Source: an uncultured Acidimicrobiales bacterium
GTDB taxonomy: Bacteria; Actinomycetota; Acidimicrobiia; Acidimicrobiales; Aldehydirespiratoraceae
Assembly: GCA_951812975.1 (NCBI GenBank)
Contig: CATOTC010000001.1
Span: 1,396,001-1,460,000 of the forward strand
Length of the DNA: 64,000 nt
Direction of reading: 5' to 3'
Shown: in pieces, positions 15,885-24,535 of the stretch
Position numbering within the stretch: position 1 is the stretch's first letter
Layout: each line of letters opens with the position of its first letter
Program-made: the position numbers and the translations under genes
The notes under the pieces: model-generated
What the model was told of the DNA's origin: nothing
What the model saw: the letters and a program-made list of their open reading frames with translations, nothing else
Database searches by the model: none

Positions 15885-16002
15885 CAACTCCTCCGTTTCT
15901 TTGCTGTTGGCTTACCAGACAGAAACGCAACTAAGCAAACGCTTTACGCGCGAGAACCAGCAAGAATTACCACTTTCAGGAGGATCTCGGCCTTTGGAGG
16001 AG

Positions 16003-17370
16003 TCAGCGGCGCATCTCGCGGTAGTCGCGAGCGCCACCGGTCTCGGGTTCGATCTCAAGGTAGAGCCCCTCAATGGCGACGATGCGGACCTGGTCACCTG
16101 CCGCGATGGGAGTTGTGCGATTCACCCGGGCTCGCCAGGGGGCGCCGTCAACATCAACGATGCCCTCCTTGGAAATGTCCTCGCTAGCCACAGCAAGCTC
16201 CCCCACCATCCACTCACGGCCGATCGTCGGCGTGCCGAAACGGGTGCGGATCATCGACGGCATACCCGAGATCATCGAAAGCGCCACACCGACGATTCCG
16301 ACCAACAGGGTTATCCACGAGATTGCCATCCCCTCGTACAGGAACAACGATCCGATGATCAGACAGATCGTCGCGATCCACGACCAGAGACGCGGCACTC
16401 CCACCTGCACGTCGATGGCGTAACCCAACATGGCCACAACCAGCAGGGCAATCGCCCAATTCCGAGCCGGCAGGACATCGAAGCCATAGCAACCCAGGAT
16501 GAAACAGCCCGCACCGATCACTCCGGCGATCCCGACACCCGCGGTATACAACTCGAAGATCAGCAGCGCGGCACCGATCAGGAACAGCAGGTAGGCCATT
16601 GCAGGGCTCGCCAAGCCGTGCACCCAGCCGTCGATCAGGGGCAGCTTGAAGAACCGGACCGAAGAGTCCGGCACCCGCACAGACGTGCCGTCAACAGTCT
16701 CGACCGTGCTCCCGAACCCCGGCAGATCCAGCACGAAGAACACAATCGTCGGCGAATCACGAGTGGCGAGGCCCTGCTCGACGACGCTCTCCTCGTCGAC
16801 GGTTCCCTCCTCCAAGAACTCAGCAGCATTGCGGAACTGGTCGGACAAGAGCTCTGGGAAGATAAGTTCGCCGGTCTCTCCGAGCCGCGCCCCTACCGCG
16901 ACCGACAACTCCTGAGCCACCCCCACCAACTGCGCCGCGCCGCCGAGTGCCGACGCTCCGGACGGACCGACCCAGGCATACACCGGGACACCTGAGTCGA
17001 CGATCGTCCGTGCCACCTCGCGGAGCCGTTCGTCGCTCACCACATGCCCCCGACTGTTGACCTGGAGGACCACGCCACCGGATCCTCTCTCCGCTGCGGT
17101 GATGACCGAGTCCTCGATGAAGTCCGCAACAATCTCATCGATCAACCCTGAAATCGCAACGACATCAAAGGTCAAGTTCTCGTCGGCCGCCGAGGTGCCG
17201 CTACTGTTGCCGGTTCCCTCCTGCGCACCGGCGGGCATGAACCAACCGAGCAACGACATCGCTATCAGCGCGGCGCCAGACGATAGCGTGACCCTACGGC
17301 ACAGGTTCTGCCGTGACCGTCGTGTCAGTCGCTTCGAGGGGGGGAATGGATCCCGGTCAATTCTTCGCAT
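16003..17370 (-). CDS. NfeD-family membrane protein with ClpP-like domain, possibly catalytically inactive
   Basis: About 455 residues. An arginine-rich N-terminus and hydrophobic segment ending PAGAQEG form a signal peptide. A ClpP-like domain (about 60-240) follows, then five hydrophobic spans (about 250-380) and a C-terminal OB-fold NfeD domain (DVDGAPWRARV, AAGDQVRIVAIEGLYLEIEP). Long NfeD proteins usually carry a serine in a PxGAxAxSAG stretch; here it reads PSGASALGGA, so the nucleophile appears replaced by glycine. Such proteins are linked to membrane quality control. The only usable start (17370) overlaps the divergent ATPase gene by 25 bases, so the exact start is uncertain. Confidence 0.82.
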   Translation of the reverse strand: MRRIDRDPFPPSKRLTRRSRQNLCRRVTLSSGAALIAMSLLGWFMPAGAQEGTGNSSGTSAADENLTFDVVAISGLIDEIVADFIEDSVITAAERGSGGVVLQVNSRGHVVSDERLREVARTIVDSGVPVYAWVGPSGASALGGAAQLVGVAQELSVAVGARLGETGELIFPELLSDQFRNAAEFLEEGTVDEESVVEQGLATRDSPTIVFFVLDLPGFGSTVETVDGTSVRVPDSSVRFFKLPLIDGWVHGLASPAMAYLLFLIGAALLIFELYTAGVGIAGVIGAGCFILGCYGFDVLPARNWAIALLVVAMLGYAIDVQVGVPRLWSWIATICLIIGSLFLYEGMAISWITLLVGIVGVALSMISGMPSMIRTRFGTPTIGREWMVGELAVASEDISKEGIVDVDGAPWRARVNRTTPIAAGDQVRIVAIEGLYLEIEPETGGARDYREMRR

Positions 17371-18317
17371 CGTCGCGGATCCTGATCGTGGCGGGAAAGG
17401 GTGGTGTGGGCAAGACCGCCGCCTCGGCCACGTTGGCCTTGGCAGCGGCCCGAACCGGACTCACCGTCCTGGTTGTGGAGGTGGCCGGCCGGCTGGATTC
17501 GGCACCGATGTTCGGTGTCGATCCACAAGGTTACGACGAGCAGACCGTTTACCACGCCTCGAGCACCGGCCCGATCCGCTGCCGTTCCATAACCCCCGAC
17601 GCAGCGCTCGTCGACTGGCTGAGCAATCACGGTTTCACGCGGATCGTGCGACGCATGTCGCGCTCGGGGTTGCTTGAGATCGTCGCCACGGCAACGCCCG
17701 GCATCAAGGAACTGCTGGTGTTGGGACAGATCAAGCATCTGGAACAGAGTCGAGTGGCTGACCTGATAATCGTCGATGCTCCCGCGGCAGGTCACGCACT
17801 CAATTTCTTGAGAGCACCGGTGGCGGTGCGCAACACGGCACGCACCGGGGTGCTGCGACGCCAGGCAACCGAAGCCCTCGAAATGTTGAAAGACAGCGAA
17901 CGGTGCCGAGCCCTGCTCGTGACCATCGCAGAGGAGACTCCGATCAAAGAACTGGTCGAAACGGCGTTCGCGGTGGAGGACGAGGTCGGACTCGCCCTCG
18001 GACCTGTCGTCGTCAACAGCGTGCTTGGTGCGATCGACACGCTCGACGAGAGCCTTGATCGCGACCGGCTCGATGTCGCAGGCTCGGGGGACGGACTCAC
18101 CTCCGATCAGCTTGACGACCTCGTCACCGCTGCGAGCTTCCGGCGGGATCGCATGGCGTTGCAGGTCGATCAGCTCGACTCGCTGGCACAGCAGCTGCCG
18201 CTCGCGCAGATTCGTCTGCCGCATCTGTTCACGACATCGATCGGTCTCGCCGAACTGAAGAGGCTCGCCGATGCCGCCGACCGTTCCATCGAAGAGATCA
18301 CAGTGCCGGGTGACTGA
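17346..18317 (+). CDS. ArsA/Get3-like ATPase, first of a pair
   Basis: A 323-residue P-loop ATPase with the deviant Walker A KGGVGKTAASATLALAAA and a Walker-B-like LIIVDAPAAGHAL. It resembles the N-terminal member of the paired anion-transporting-ATPase-like proteins found in actinobacteria (Rv3679/Rv3680 in Mycobacterium tuberculosis). It lacks a clear arsenite-binding cysteine cluster, so arsenic transport is unlikely. ATG 17346 is preceded by GAGGGGGGGA. The second ATPase follows after 15 bases. As in mycobacteria, a whiB gene is nearby (with nfeD between). Confidence 0.85.
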   Translation: MDPGQFFASSRILIVAGKGGVGKTAASATLALAAARTGLTVLVVEVAGRLDSAPMFGVDPQGYDEQTVYHASSTGPIRCRSITPDAALVDWLSNHGFTRIVRRMSRSGLLEIVATATPGIKELLVLGQIKHLEQSRVADLIIVDAPAAGHALNFLRAPVAVRNTARTGVLRRQATEALEMLKDSERCRALLVTIAEETPIKELVETAFAVEDEVGLALGPVVVNSVLGAIDTLDESLDRDRLDVAGSGDGLTSDQLDDLVTAASFRRDRMALQVDQLDSLAQQLPLAQIRLPHLFTTSIGLAELKRLADAADRSIEEITVPGD

Positions 18318-18332
18318 AATGCGAGCACGCCA

Positions 18333-19445
18333 ATGAACAGCAATCCGACGAGCAGCACCGCAGCGGACAGCTACGCCGACCTTGTCGCGCGCAAGCGGGT
18401 GATCGTCGCCTGCGGCACCGGCGGTGTCGGCAAGACGACCATGGCAGCAGCCACAGCCGTCGCCGCAGCCCAATCCGGACGTCGAGCCGTGGTCGTCACG
18501 ATCGACCCGGCCAAACGGCTCGCCGACGCCCTCGGCATCGACCGGCTCGGCAACACACCGACCGAGATCGACGGAGCATGGCCAGGAACTGTCGGTGCCA
18601 TGATGCTCGACACCAAGTCGACCTTCGATGATGTCGTCACCCGCCACGCCACCAGCAGCGAGCAGACCGAACACATCTTCAACAATCGCTTCTACGTGAA
18701 CGTCTCGACCGAACTGCCGGGGACCCAGGACTACATGGCCGTCGAGAAGCTCAACGAGCTGCACTTCTCTGGTGAATGGGACCTCGTGGTGGTCGACACA
18801 CCGCCAACCCGTGATGCTCTCGCCTTCTTTGAGGCTCCGAAACTGCTCACCCGGCTGCTCGACAACACCATCTACAAGCTGCTGATCTCACCCCACCCCG
18901 GAGTTCTGCGGGCAGTGAACCGGGCGGCGGGGGGTGTGGTCCGCCGCCTGTCACGCGTCGTCGGCGCTGAGGTGGTCGACGACGCCATCGAGTTCTTCCA
19001 GGCGTTCCAAGGGATGGAGGAGGGCTTCAAACAACGGGCCGATGAAACCCTGGCACTGCTGGCATCCGACGAAACAGCCTTCGTGCTGGTCGCCTCCCCC
19101 CGCAACGACACGATCTCCGAGGCGCTCTATTTCCTGAAAAGGCTGGCCGACGCCAATCTGTCGGTCCATGCCGTCGTGATCAATCGCATCCTCGCTGCCA
19201 TGTCGACCTCAGCGGAAGAGGCGGCGCAACTTCATGCCCGACTGGACCAGGGCCCTCTAGCCGGCGCGGCGCAGGCTCTCCTCGACCATGTCAACACCGC
19301 CGCCGGCGACGGGGACAGGATCGCGCAACTGATGGCATATGTGCCCGACGCGACGCTGACGACCGTCCCGTTGATGCCCAGCGACGTCCACGACATACCG
19401 ATGCTCAGCCGAATCGCCGAGCTGCTCGCTCAGGACGCGCGCTGA
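18333..19445 (+). CDS. ArsA/Get3-like ATPase, second of a pair
   Basis: A 370-residue ATPase with Walker A CGTGGVGKTTMAAATAVAAA, followed by TIDPAKRLADALGI, a signature of the Rv3680-like member. The Walker-B strand is LVVVDTPPTRDAL. The P-loop starts near residue 28. A hydrophobic-pocket region (PKLLTRLLDNTIYKLL, PGVLRAVNRAAGGVVRRL) fits the Get3-like fold. The two ATPases probably form a heteromeric complex. It ends an apparent two-gene operon, with the convergent STAS gene 36 bases away. Confidence 0.87.
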   Translation: MNSNPTSSTAADSYADLVARKRVIVACGTGGVGKTTMAAATAVAAAQSGRRAVVVTIDPAKRLADALGIDRLGNTPTEIDGAWPGTVGAMMLDTKSTFDDVVTRHATSSEQTEHIFNNRFYVNVSTELPGTQDYMAVEKLNELHFSGEWDLVVVDTPPTRDALAFFEAPKLLTRLLDNTIYKLLISPHPGVLRAVNRAAGGVVRRLSRVVGAEVVDDAIEFFQAFQGMEEGFKQRADETLALLASDETAFVLVASPRNDTISEALYFLKRLADANLSVHAVVINRILAAMSTSAEEAAQLHARLDQGPLAGAAQALLDHVNTAAGDGDRIAQLMAYVPDATLTTVPLMPSDVHDIPMLSRIAELLAQDAR

Positions 19446-19481
19446 GGAGCGCGATAAGCAGCAGCCTGAGAAAACCCGGAA

Positions 19482-19835
19482 CTAGTTGCCTGGGGATTCG
19501 TCGAGGGCGGCTACGGCTTCGAGCTTGTCCTCTTTCACCGGTACGATCCGGTCGAACCCTGTCGTGTGGAGCAGACGGGAAATCGCCGCACGGTCACTGA
19601 ACACCGCTATACGGCCCTCGTTGTCGCGGACCTTGCGGATGCCGCCGATCAACGCTCCGAGACCCGCTGAGTCCATGAACTGCACGCCCGAAAGGTCGAC
19701 CAGCAGCCGCTGCTCCTCGGACACCTGGGCAAAGGCCTCCCGGAACTGGGCAACCGAGTAGGCGTCCAGTTCTCCGTCCGGTCGCAGCACGACATAGTTT
19801 CCATCGACCACGCGGCCGGCTGAGATCTCAAGCAC
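19482..19835 (-). CDS. STAS-domain anti-sigma factor antagonist-like protein
   Basis: A 117-residue single STAS domain. The characteristic phosphorylatable-serine loop reads VQFMDSAGLGALIG, and the C-terminal helix region includes RLLHTTGFDRIVPV. Such proteins relieve anti-sigma factors when dephosphorylated. GTG 19835 is chosen because the domain begins directly after it (LEISAGRVVDGNYVVL) and a GGGGG run lies about 10 bases upstream; the longer reading gives an unlikely basic extension. No anti-sigma kinase or sigma factor is adjacent. It is divergent from a receiver-domain gene. Confidence 0.82.
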   Translation of the reverse strand: MLEISAGRVVDGNYVVLRPDGELDAYSVAQFREAFAQVSEEQRLLVDLSGVQFMDSAGLGALIGGIRKVRDNEGRIAVFSDRAAISRLLHTTGFDRIVPVKEDKLEAVAALDESPGN

Positions 19836-19923
19836 ATGGGAATGGTACCCCCTTCGCGGCGCGGTTGTGCCAGCCCGCTCGCCGAGGTCCCGGCCACGGC
19901 CGGCGCGGTGTACGATTCGGCCT

Positions 19924-20304
19924 GTGTCCAACATCCTTCTCGCAACCGACGCCGACTGGCTGGTAGACGACATCGAAGCCGCAGTCGGTGGAGCGCATCT
20001 GATCCACCGGGTGAAGCGCGGTGCCGATGTCGTGCCTGCTGTTGCCGAGCTCGACCCCGACCTTGTGCTGCTCGATTTTCAGATCGGAAACATGGGGGGC
20101 GTAGCTGCCTGTCTGGCGGTGCGTCAGGAGGAGGAGGCGGGCCGGCTCGAGCCGAGCGTGGTCTATCTGCTGTTAGACCGGGAGGCCGACACGTTCCTGG
20201 CCAAGCGGGCCGCGGCCGACGGCTGGTTGGTGAAGCCGCTCAATGCCTTCAACACCCTGCGGACCATCGACAAGGCGCTCGCGGTGAACGCCGAGAGCCG
20301 ATAA
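19924..20304 (+). CDS. Stand-alone response-regulator receiver domain
   Basis: A 126-residue CheY-like domain with no output domain. It starts SNILLATDADWLVDD (acidic pocket DAD), has the phosphoacceptor strand LVLLDFQIGNMGG with its aspartate, and keeps the conserved lysine in DGWLVKPLNAF. GTG 19924 is the start that puts the first beta strand at the N-terminus. No histidine kinase lies nearby, so it is orphan in this window. The divergent STAS gene could be a functional partner, but this is only positional. The gene is followed after 18 bases by tRNA-Pro. Confidence 0.8.
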   Translation: MSNILLATDADWLVDDIEAAVGGAHLIHRVKRGADVVPAVAELDPDLVLLDFQIGNMGGVAACLAVRQEEEAGRLEPSVVYLLLDREADTFLAKRAAADGWLVKPLNAFNTLRTIDKALAVNAESR

Positions 20305-20322
20305 ACTCGCAGTTCTGCAACA

Positions 20323-20396
20323 CGGGCAGTGGCGCAGGTTGGTAGCGCGCCTCGTTCGGGACGAGGAGGTCGTGGGTTCAAATCCCGCCTGCCCGA
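20323..20396 (+). tRNA. tRNA-Pro, anticodon CGG
   Basis: A 74-base cloverleaf. Acceptor arms CGGGCAG and CTGCCCG pair, with an unpaired A discriminator at the 3' end. The D arm contains GGTTGGTAGC. The anticodon stem CCTCG/CGAGG encloses the loop TTCGGGA with anticodon CGG at 20357-20359, and the T arm contains GTGGGTTCAAATCCCGC. CCA is not encoded. An insertion sequence starts only a few bases downstream, but the tRNA itself is intact. Confidence 0.97.
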
Positions 20397-20404
20397 CACT
20401 TGTG

Positions 20405-21657
20405 ATGTCGCGAGACATCGGAACCTTGTGAACCCACGGGTTGGGGGTTTTCAGGGTGGGTTTTGGGGTTGGTAGTCGCGGGTTGGGTCGAGGGTGAGGT
20501 GTCGGAGGAGTTCGCCGGTTTGGGTTGTGATGATTCTGATGTCTAGGTCGGCGACGAGGAGGGTTATGGGGGTGTGTTTGTGGGCTCTGCCGATGCCGAT
20601 GTGGTGCAGGCGGCTGTTGTGGCGGAGGGTGACGGAGCCTGTTGTGTCGACGCGGTCGTGGCGGACTCTGAAGTGGGTGTCGGCACCGTTGTGTTGGGGG
20701 CCGGTTTTGGGCAGCCGGTTGTAGACAGCAGTTGGGGTTGCGCGGTCGAGGCTGCGGTGGGGGCGGTGGTTGTTGTAGGTGCCGGTGAATTCGTCGATGA
20801 GCGCCTGGAGTTCGTTGAGGCTGTTGGCTGTGGGTTGGGCGGTCAGGTATTTCTTGAGGGTTTGTTGGAAACGTTCGACTTTGCCGCAGGTGGTTGGGTG
20901 GTTGGGAGCTGAGTGCTTCTGGATGACCCCCAGATCAGCTAAACGGGTTTCGAAGGCGTTTCTGCCGCCGCGTCCGCCTGAGAAGCGGGTGGTGTAGACC
21001 ATGGCGTTGTCGGTGAGCACCGACGCGGGAAACCCGTGCTCACAGCTGGTTTGGTTGAACGTGTCGACCACGATCGGGCCGGTTATGCGCCGATGCGCGG
21101 TGACTGACAGAGCGAAACGGGAATGGTCGTCGAGCCAGGTGATGATCTCGACCTCAGCACCTGTAACCAGGCGCCAGTGGGTGAAGTCCGACTGCCACAT
21201 CTCGTTGGGCAGATCAGCCGCGAAGCGGACATAGGACGACTTCGGTCGTTTCTTCGCGTTGGGTTCCACCAGGCCCAACTCGGTGAGGCGGCGCCAGACC
21301 GTCGAGGGCGACACGACGATGCCGTGGCGGTGCTGGAGATGCCAACAGATCGTGTGCGGTCCCGCGTCGAGGCCCTCGCGGTCGAGTTCGGCGCGTAGGT
21401 TCACGATCAGCTCGACCACCTCGTCACCAATCGCAGCCGGCGACCTTCGGGGACGACGCGACCGGGGCTCAAACGCCGCCTCGCCCTCCACACGCCAGCG
21501 GGCCACCAACTTGGTTACCCACGACCTCGACAAACCGTAATCGGCGGCCACTTCAGCGTGGGTTCGCCCCTCCACAACAACAGCAGTGACAACCAGACGG
21601 ACCTTCGACATCCGCCACCCTGCACCAGCACCGCAATGTTCCTATGTCTCGCGACAT
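20405..21657 (-). mobile_element. IS481-family insertion sequence
   Basis: A single transposase gene is flanked by near-perfect inverted repeats. The left end (20405-20424) reads ATGTCGCGAGACATCGGAAC. The right end (21638-21657), read on the minus strand, is ATGTCGCGAGACATAGGAAC, with one mismatch in 20. The element is about 1.25 kb, normal for IS481. It sits 8 bases after tRNA-Pro. Exact outer boundaries and target duplication are not clear; just outside the right end the string GGTTCCTATGTC recurs (about 21660-21671), which may be part of an older end. Confidence 0.85.
20451..21611 (-). CDS. IS481-family transposase
   Basis: A 386-residue transposase, intact. The N-terminal helix-turn-helix region includes GRTHAEVAADYGLSRSWVTK. 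The integrase core carries the DDE residues: aspartate in MWQSDFTHW, aspartate in VLTDNAMVYTTRF, and glutamate in TCGKVERFQQTLKKYL, with the RPHRSLDRATP motif after it. It catalyses cut and strand transfer of its own element. The uninterrupted frame and well-matched ends suggest recent activity. It is transcribed toward the tRNA. Confidence 0.95.
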   Translation of the reverse strand: MSKVRLVVTAVVVEGRTHAEVAADYGLSRSWVTKLVARWRVEGEAAFEPRSRRPRRSPAAIGDEVVELIVNLRAELDREGLDAGPHTICWHLQHRHGIVVSPSTVWRRLTELGLVEPNAKKRPKSSYVRFAADLPNEMWQSDFTHWRLVTGAEVEIITWLDDHSRFALSVTAHRRITGPIVVDTFNQTSCEHGFPASVLTDNAMVYTTRFSGGRGGRNAFETRLADLGVIQKHSAPNHPTTCGKVERFQQTLKKYLTAQPTANSLNELQALIDEFTGTYNNHRPHRSLDRATPTAVYNRLPKTGPQHNGADTHFRVRHDRVDTTGSVTLRHNSRLHHIGIGRAHKHTPITLLVADLDIRIITTQTGELLRHLTLDPTRDYQPQNPP

Positions 21658-21867
21658 AAGGTTCCTATGTCCTGAAACACCACACCACACCCTCCGCCGA
21701 AATTTTTCATAGATGCTGTGACCGGCATCGAGGCGCTCGACCGGTTCGTCGCCAACAAACACCTGGCTCAGGTGCATGAATGCGTGTTCGGCGTGCTCGC
21801 CCTCGAAAGCGAACCCGTCGACCCAAGGCTCTAGCCGCTCCAGATCAGCGACACTTGCCCGCGAGAT
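21658..21867. other. Short gene-poor stretch with possible 3' gene remnant
   Basis: Between the insertion sequence and the vapC stop there is a duplicate of the IS end string and then an open frame on the plus strand from about 21676 to the TAG at 21832-21834. It encodes a plausible-looking C-terminal fragment (GIEALDRFVANKHLAQVHE, then FGVLALESEPVDPRL) with no start of its own and no family I recognise. It could be the tail of a gene broken by the insertion. This is weakly supported. Confidence 0.3.
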
Positions 21868-22275
21868 TCAAGCTGCGACGATTAGAAGCGGTGTGTGCAG
21901 GGCGATCTGGGCAAAGTCCCGGTCGCGGTGCAGGACAGGCACATCAAGTCGAATGGCTACCGCTGCGATCAGAGCATCGACTTGTGAACGAACGGTGACA
22001 CCGCGCCATCTGAGTTCCCGGTAGATCGCCGCGGCATCGAGCCAGTCCAACTTGGGGAACATGGATTCGAGTTGCTGCGACTCCAACAACCTCTGCGTGC
22101 GCACGACCGTGTCACGACCTGCGCCGGCCATCACCTCCAGGAGGATCGGATCGATCACGACCACCTCCCTCTCGGAGATGGCCTGCCGCAGGCGCACGGT
22201 TTGGGGGGATCCCGTGCCCCTAAGGAAGTCGACCCAAGCGGACGTGTCAGCGATCAGCACCGCTGGCCCAATCAC
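21868..22275 (-). CDS. vapC: VapC-type PIN-domain ribonuclease toxin
   Basis: A PIN-domain toxin of about 135 residues. The first catalytic aspartate is in [15 protein letters not shown], a glutamate is in [12 protein letters not shown], and the last acidic cluster is in [15 protein letters not shown] and [12 protein letters not shown]. Start is a GTG at 22275 (22260 is also possible), inside the end of the antitoxin gene, so the two are translationally coupled. It is the second VapBC pair in the window and is not closely similar to the pair at 5.9-6.6 kb. Confidence 0.87.
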   Translation of the reverse strand: MIGPAVLIADTSAWVDFLRGTGSPQTVRLRQAISEREVVVIDPILLEVMAGAGRDTVVRTQRLLESQQLESMFPKLDWLDAAAIYRELRWRGVTVRSQVDALIAAVAIRLDVPVLHRDRDFAQIALHTPLLIVAA

Positions 22276-22477
22276 CGATCCTGTCAGCTCGCATCTCCTC
22301 GAGATCTCCGTCCCAACCAAGACCCTCCATGCCGAGCTGCTCGTCGAGGCTCAGAGGTCCGCCGCCGACAAGGCGTTCCAGAGCGAGGTGGACCGCCTGG
22401 CGCTTGGTGCGCAATCTGAACGTCTTCATGGCTCGCTCAACGAGTTCGTCGTCGATGTCAATGTTCGTCCGAGTCAT
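22247..22477 (-). CDS. vapB: VapB-type antitoxin, ribbon-helix-helix
   Basis: A 76-residue antitoxin starting [18 protein letters not shown], the N-terminal strand and helix of the VapB/RHH fold, with [15 protein letters not shown] as the second helix. The C-terminal region ([17 protein letters not shown]) is typical of the part that occludes the PIN active site. Its last codons overlap the vapC start by about 29 bases. Upstream (22478-22535) is AT-rich with TATACAC-like strings, probably the autoregulated promoter. Confidence 0.85.
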   Translation of the reverse strand: MTRTNIDIDDELVERAMKTFRLRTKRQAVHLALERLVGGGPLSLDEQLGMEGLGWDGDLEEMRADRIGDWASGADR

Positions 22478-22535
22478 GGAGCAAATATACACCTCTATGT
22501 GTATAAATGCACAAACATCGGCTCCAAGCGACTGC

Positions 22536-23683
22536 CTACTCGATCGGATGGTGGGCGGTCTCGGTGCGCAAGCGGGGGATCACGTGGTCGGCGATGTTGC
22601 GGATCGTCTCCAGCTGTGCCTGCTGGGGGACCGTACCCATCTGGCACAAGAACATGATCTCGTCAGCTCCGGCCTCGATCAGTCGTTTCACGTAGCTGAG
22701 ACAGTCCTCGGGCGTGCCATAGCCGTGGTTGGGGTTGCGCAGGGCCATGGCCGGGTCTGACAGGTCGACTCGGACCGCCTCAGAACCGATCGACGCCTCA
22801 ACCACCGAGGAACCGTCGGTCACCGTGTCGCCCGCTTCAACCCACGACGCCGGGTCGGGCAGAGGAGTCGCACCGTTGCTTCCCCAATGACCGATCGACT
22901 CCATAAAGAACCTCTGGCCCCTGATCCCCAACCGGCGGGCCTCTGGCCCATCCTCGAGCACGATGGCGGGACACAGAGCCGCCAGGTGCTCAGTGGGTCT
23001 GCTGCCCACCTGCTCGGCTGGGTCTCGCCCGGCGAAGGCTCGCCGGTACACCCGGTTCTTCTCCGCCACCTGGTCGGGGCCGCCGAAACCGAGCACCAAC
23101 GCGCCGATACCGCGACGGCCGGCGTCGTTGAGCGTGTCGGTGTGGGTGCAGGCCTGATACAGCGGCGGATGCGGCACCTGCAACGGTTTCGGATGGATCT
23201 CCCGGGGCGGCACATCGATGAACTCCCCGCGGTGCTCCACGATGTCCTCGGTCCAGAAGCGGGGAACGAGGCGCATCGCCTCATCGATCATGGGTCCGAG
23301 GTCAGCCTTGCGGTAGCCGAACGTGCCCGCCTCCTGCTCGGTGCCGCCCTTGCCGAACCCGACATGGAGCCGACCTCCCGACAAGATGTCGAGGGTGGCG
23401 CAACGCTCGGCCACCTTCACCGGATGGTTCAACTTGGGGGCAGGCAGATCACACCGTGACCGATTCCGATGCGCTTGGTCGCACCGGCCACGTAGGCCAA
23501 GAAAGTCTCGGGCGCCGACATGTGGGCGTACATCGTCAGAGCAGTGTGCTCGACCGCCCACACGACATCGAACCCGCACTCCTCGGCCAACAAGATCTGC
23601 TCCACCGTCTCCTCGAACACCCGCTGGTCGCCCGCCCGCGTGGGGTCGGCAGTCTGAGCCTCATAGATCAGCGAGAACTTCAT
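22536..23683 (-). pseudogene. Luciferase-like flavin oxidoreductase broken by a -1 frameshift
   Basis: The start (MKFSLIYEAQTAD at 23683) and the N-terminal TIM-barrel part through GIGHGVICLP are in one frame, which then hits a TGA at 23429-23431. The sequence continues with KLNHPVKVAERCATLDILSGGRLHVGFGKGG in the next frame and runs to 22536. The break falls in a run of five C on the coding strand; one extra C would restore a single 380-residue LLM-class protein. Either the gene is inactivated or the run was miscounted. Family members use reduced FMN or F420 for oxidations. The TGA is not a selenocysteine codon, because the same frame meets another TGA three codons later. Confidence 0.8.
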
Positions 23684-23773
23684 GTGCTGCATTATTGTGG
23701 CCATCGGCCGAGAGCGCCGAACCACGAATTCGCAACACCCCGATGTCTCACCGGGCGGGGTAGGTTCGGTTCC

Positions 23774-24481
23774 ATGTGCGGGCGCTTTGTTTCCAATACT
23801 CCGCCGGACGAACTCGCGCAGTTCTTGAGGGCGCAGGCACCGGCGCAGGGAACAGCTCTGGACCCCAGTCACAACATCGCCCCGACCCAACTCGTGCATG
23901 CCGCGCGTGAGACCGGGGGTGTCCGCCGGCTCGACTCGCTGCGCTGGGGGTTGGTGCCGTTCTGGGCCAAGGACCCCCGGATCGGTGCTCGGATGATCAA
24001 CGCCCGTTCCGAGACCGCCGCAACCAAGAACGCTTTCCGCTCCTCGCTCACGAAGCGGCGCTGCATCATCCCGGCCGACGGGTTCTACGAATGGCAGCGC
24101 CTTGAAGGCTCCAAACACAAACAGCCCATGTTCATCAGCCACCCCGACGCGGAGCCTTTCGCCTTCGCCGGGCTGTGGGCGGTGTGGCGCGACCGGGACA
24201 ACCTCGATGCCAACGGAGAACCCCTCGAACTGCACTCGTGCACGATCCTCACCTGCGCCGCCAACACAGCCATCGCAAAGATCCACGACCGCATGCCCGT
24301 GATGTTGCCGGAACAAAACTGGGACTTCTGGCTCGACCCCGCCAACACCGACACCGAAGCAGTGACCGAACTGCTGGTTCCGGCACCATCCGAAGTGATC
24401 CGGATACACCCCGTGTCGACCGACGTCAACAACGTCCGCAACGACGGACCCCACCTGATCGAACGGCTGCAAACACAGTGA
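23774..24481 (+). CDS. SRAP family protein (HMCES/YedK-like abasic-site protein)
   Basis: A 235-residue SOS-response-associated peptidase-type protein. Met-Cys at the N-terminus (MCGRFVSN) exposes Cys2, which forms a covalent link with abasic sites in single-stranded DNA. Other family features are MINARSETAATKNAFR, RRCIIPADGFYEWQ and the IHDRMPVMLPE motif with the active-site histidine. It protects abasic sites at replication forks. ATG 23774 is required to place Cys2. It is divergent from the frameshifted oxidoreductase gene. Confidence 0.93.
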   Translation: MCGRFVSNTPPDELAQFLRAQAPAQGTALDPSHNIAPTQLVHAARETGGVRRLDSLRWGLVPFWAKDPRIGARMINARSETAATKNAFRSSLTKRRCIIPADGFYEWQRLEGSKHKQPMFISHPDAEPFAFAGLWAVWRDRDNLDANGEPLELHSCTILTCAANTAIAKIHDRMPVMLPEQNWDFWLDPANTDTEAVTELLVPAPSEVIRIHPVSTDVNNVRNDGPHLIERLQTQ

Positions 24482-24535
24482 GGTCTTGCATCGACCGCTG
24501 ATCCGGCAGGTGTCGGCTCGCGCTAGCGTGAACTG

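Noticed and set aside
23429-23431. Selenocysteine codon (TGA) in the luciferase-like gene
   Set aside because: Reading through meets a second TGA three codons later, and the homologous sequence resumes in a different frame.
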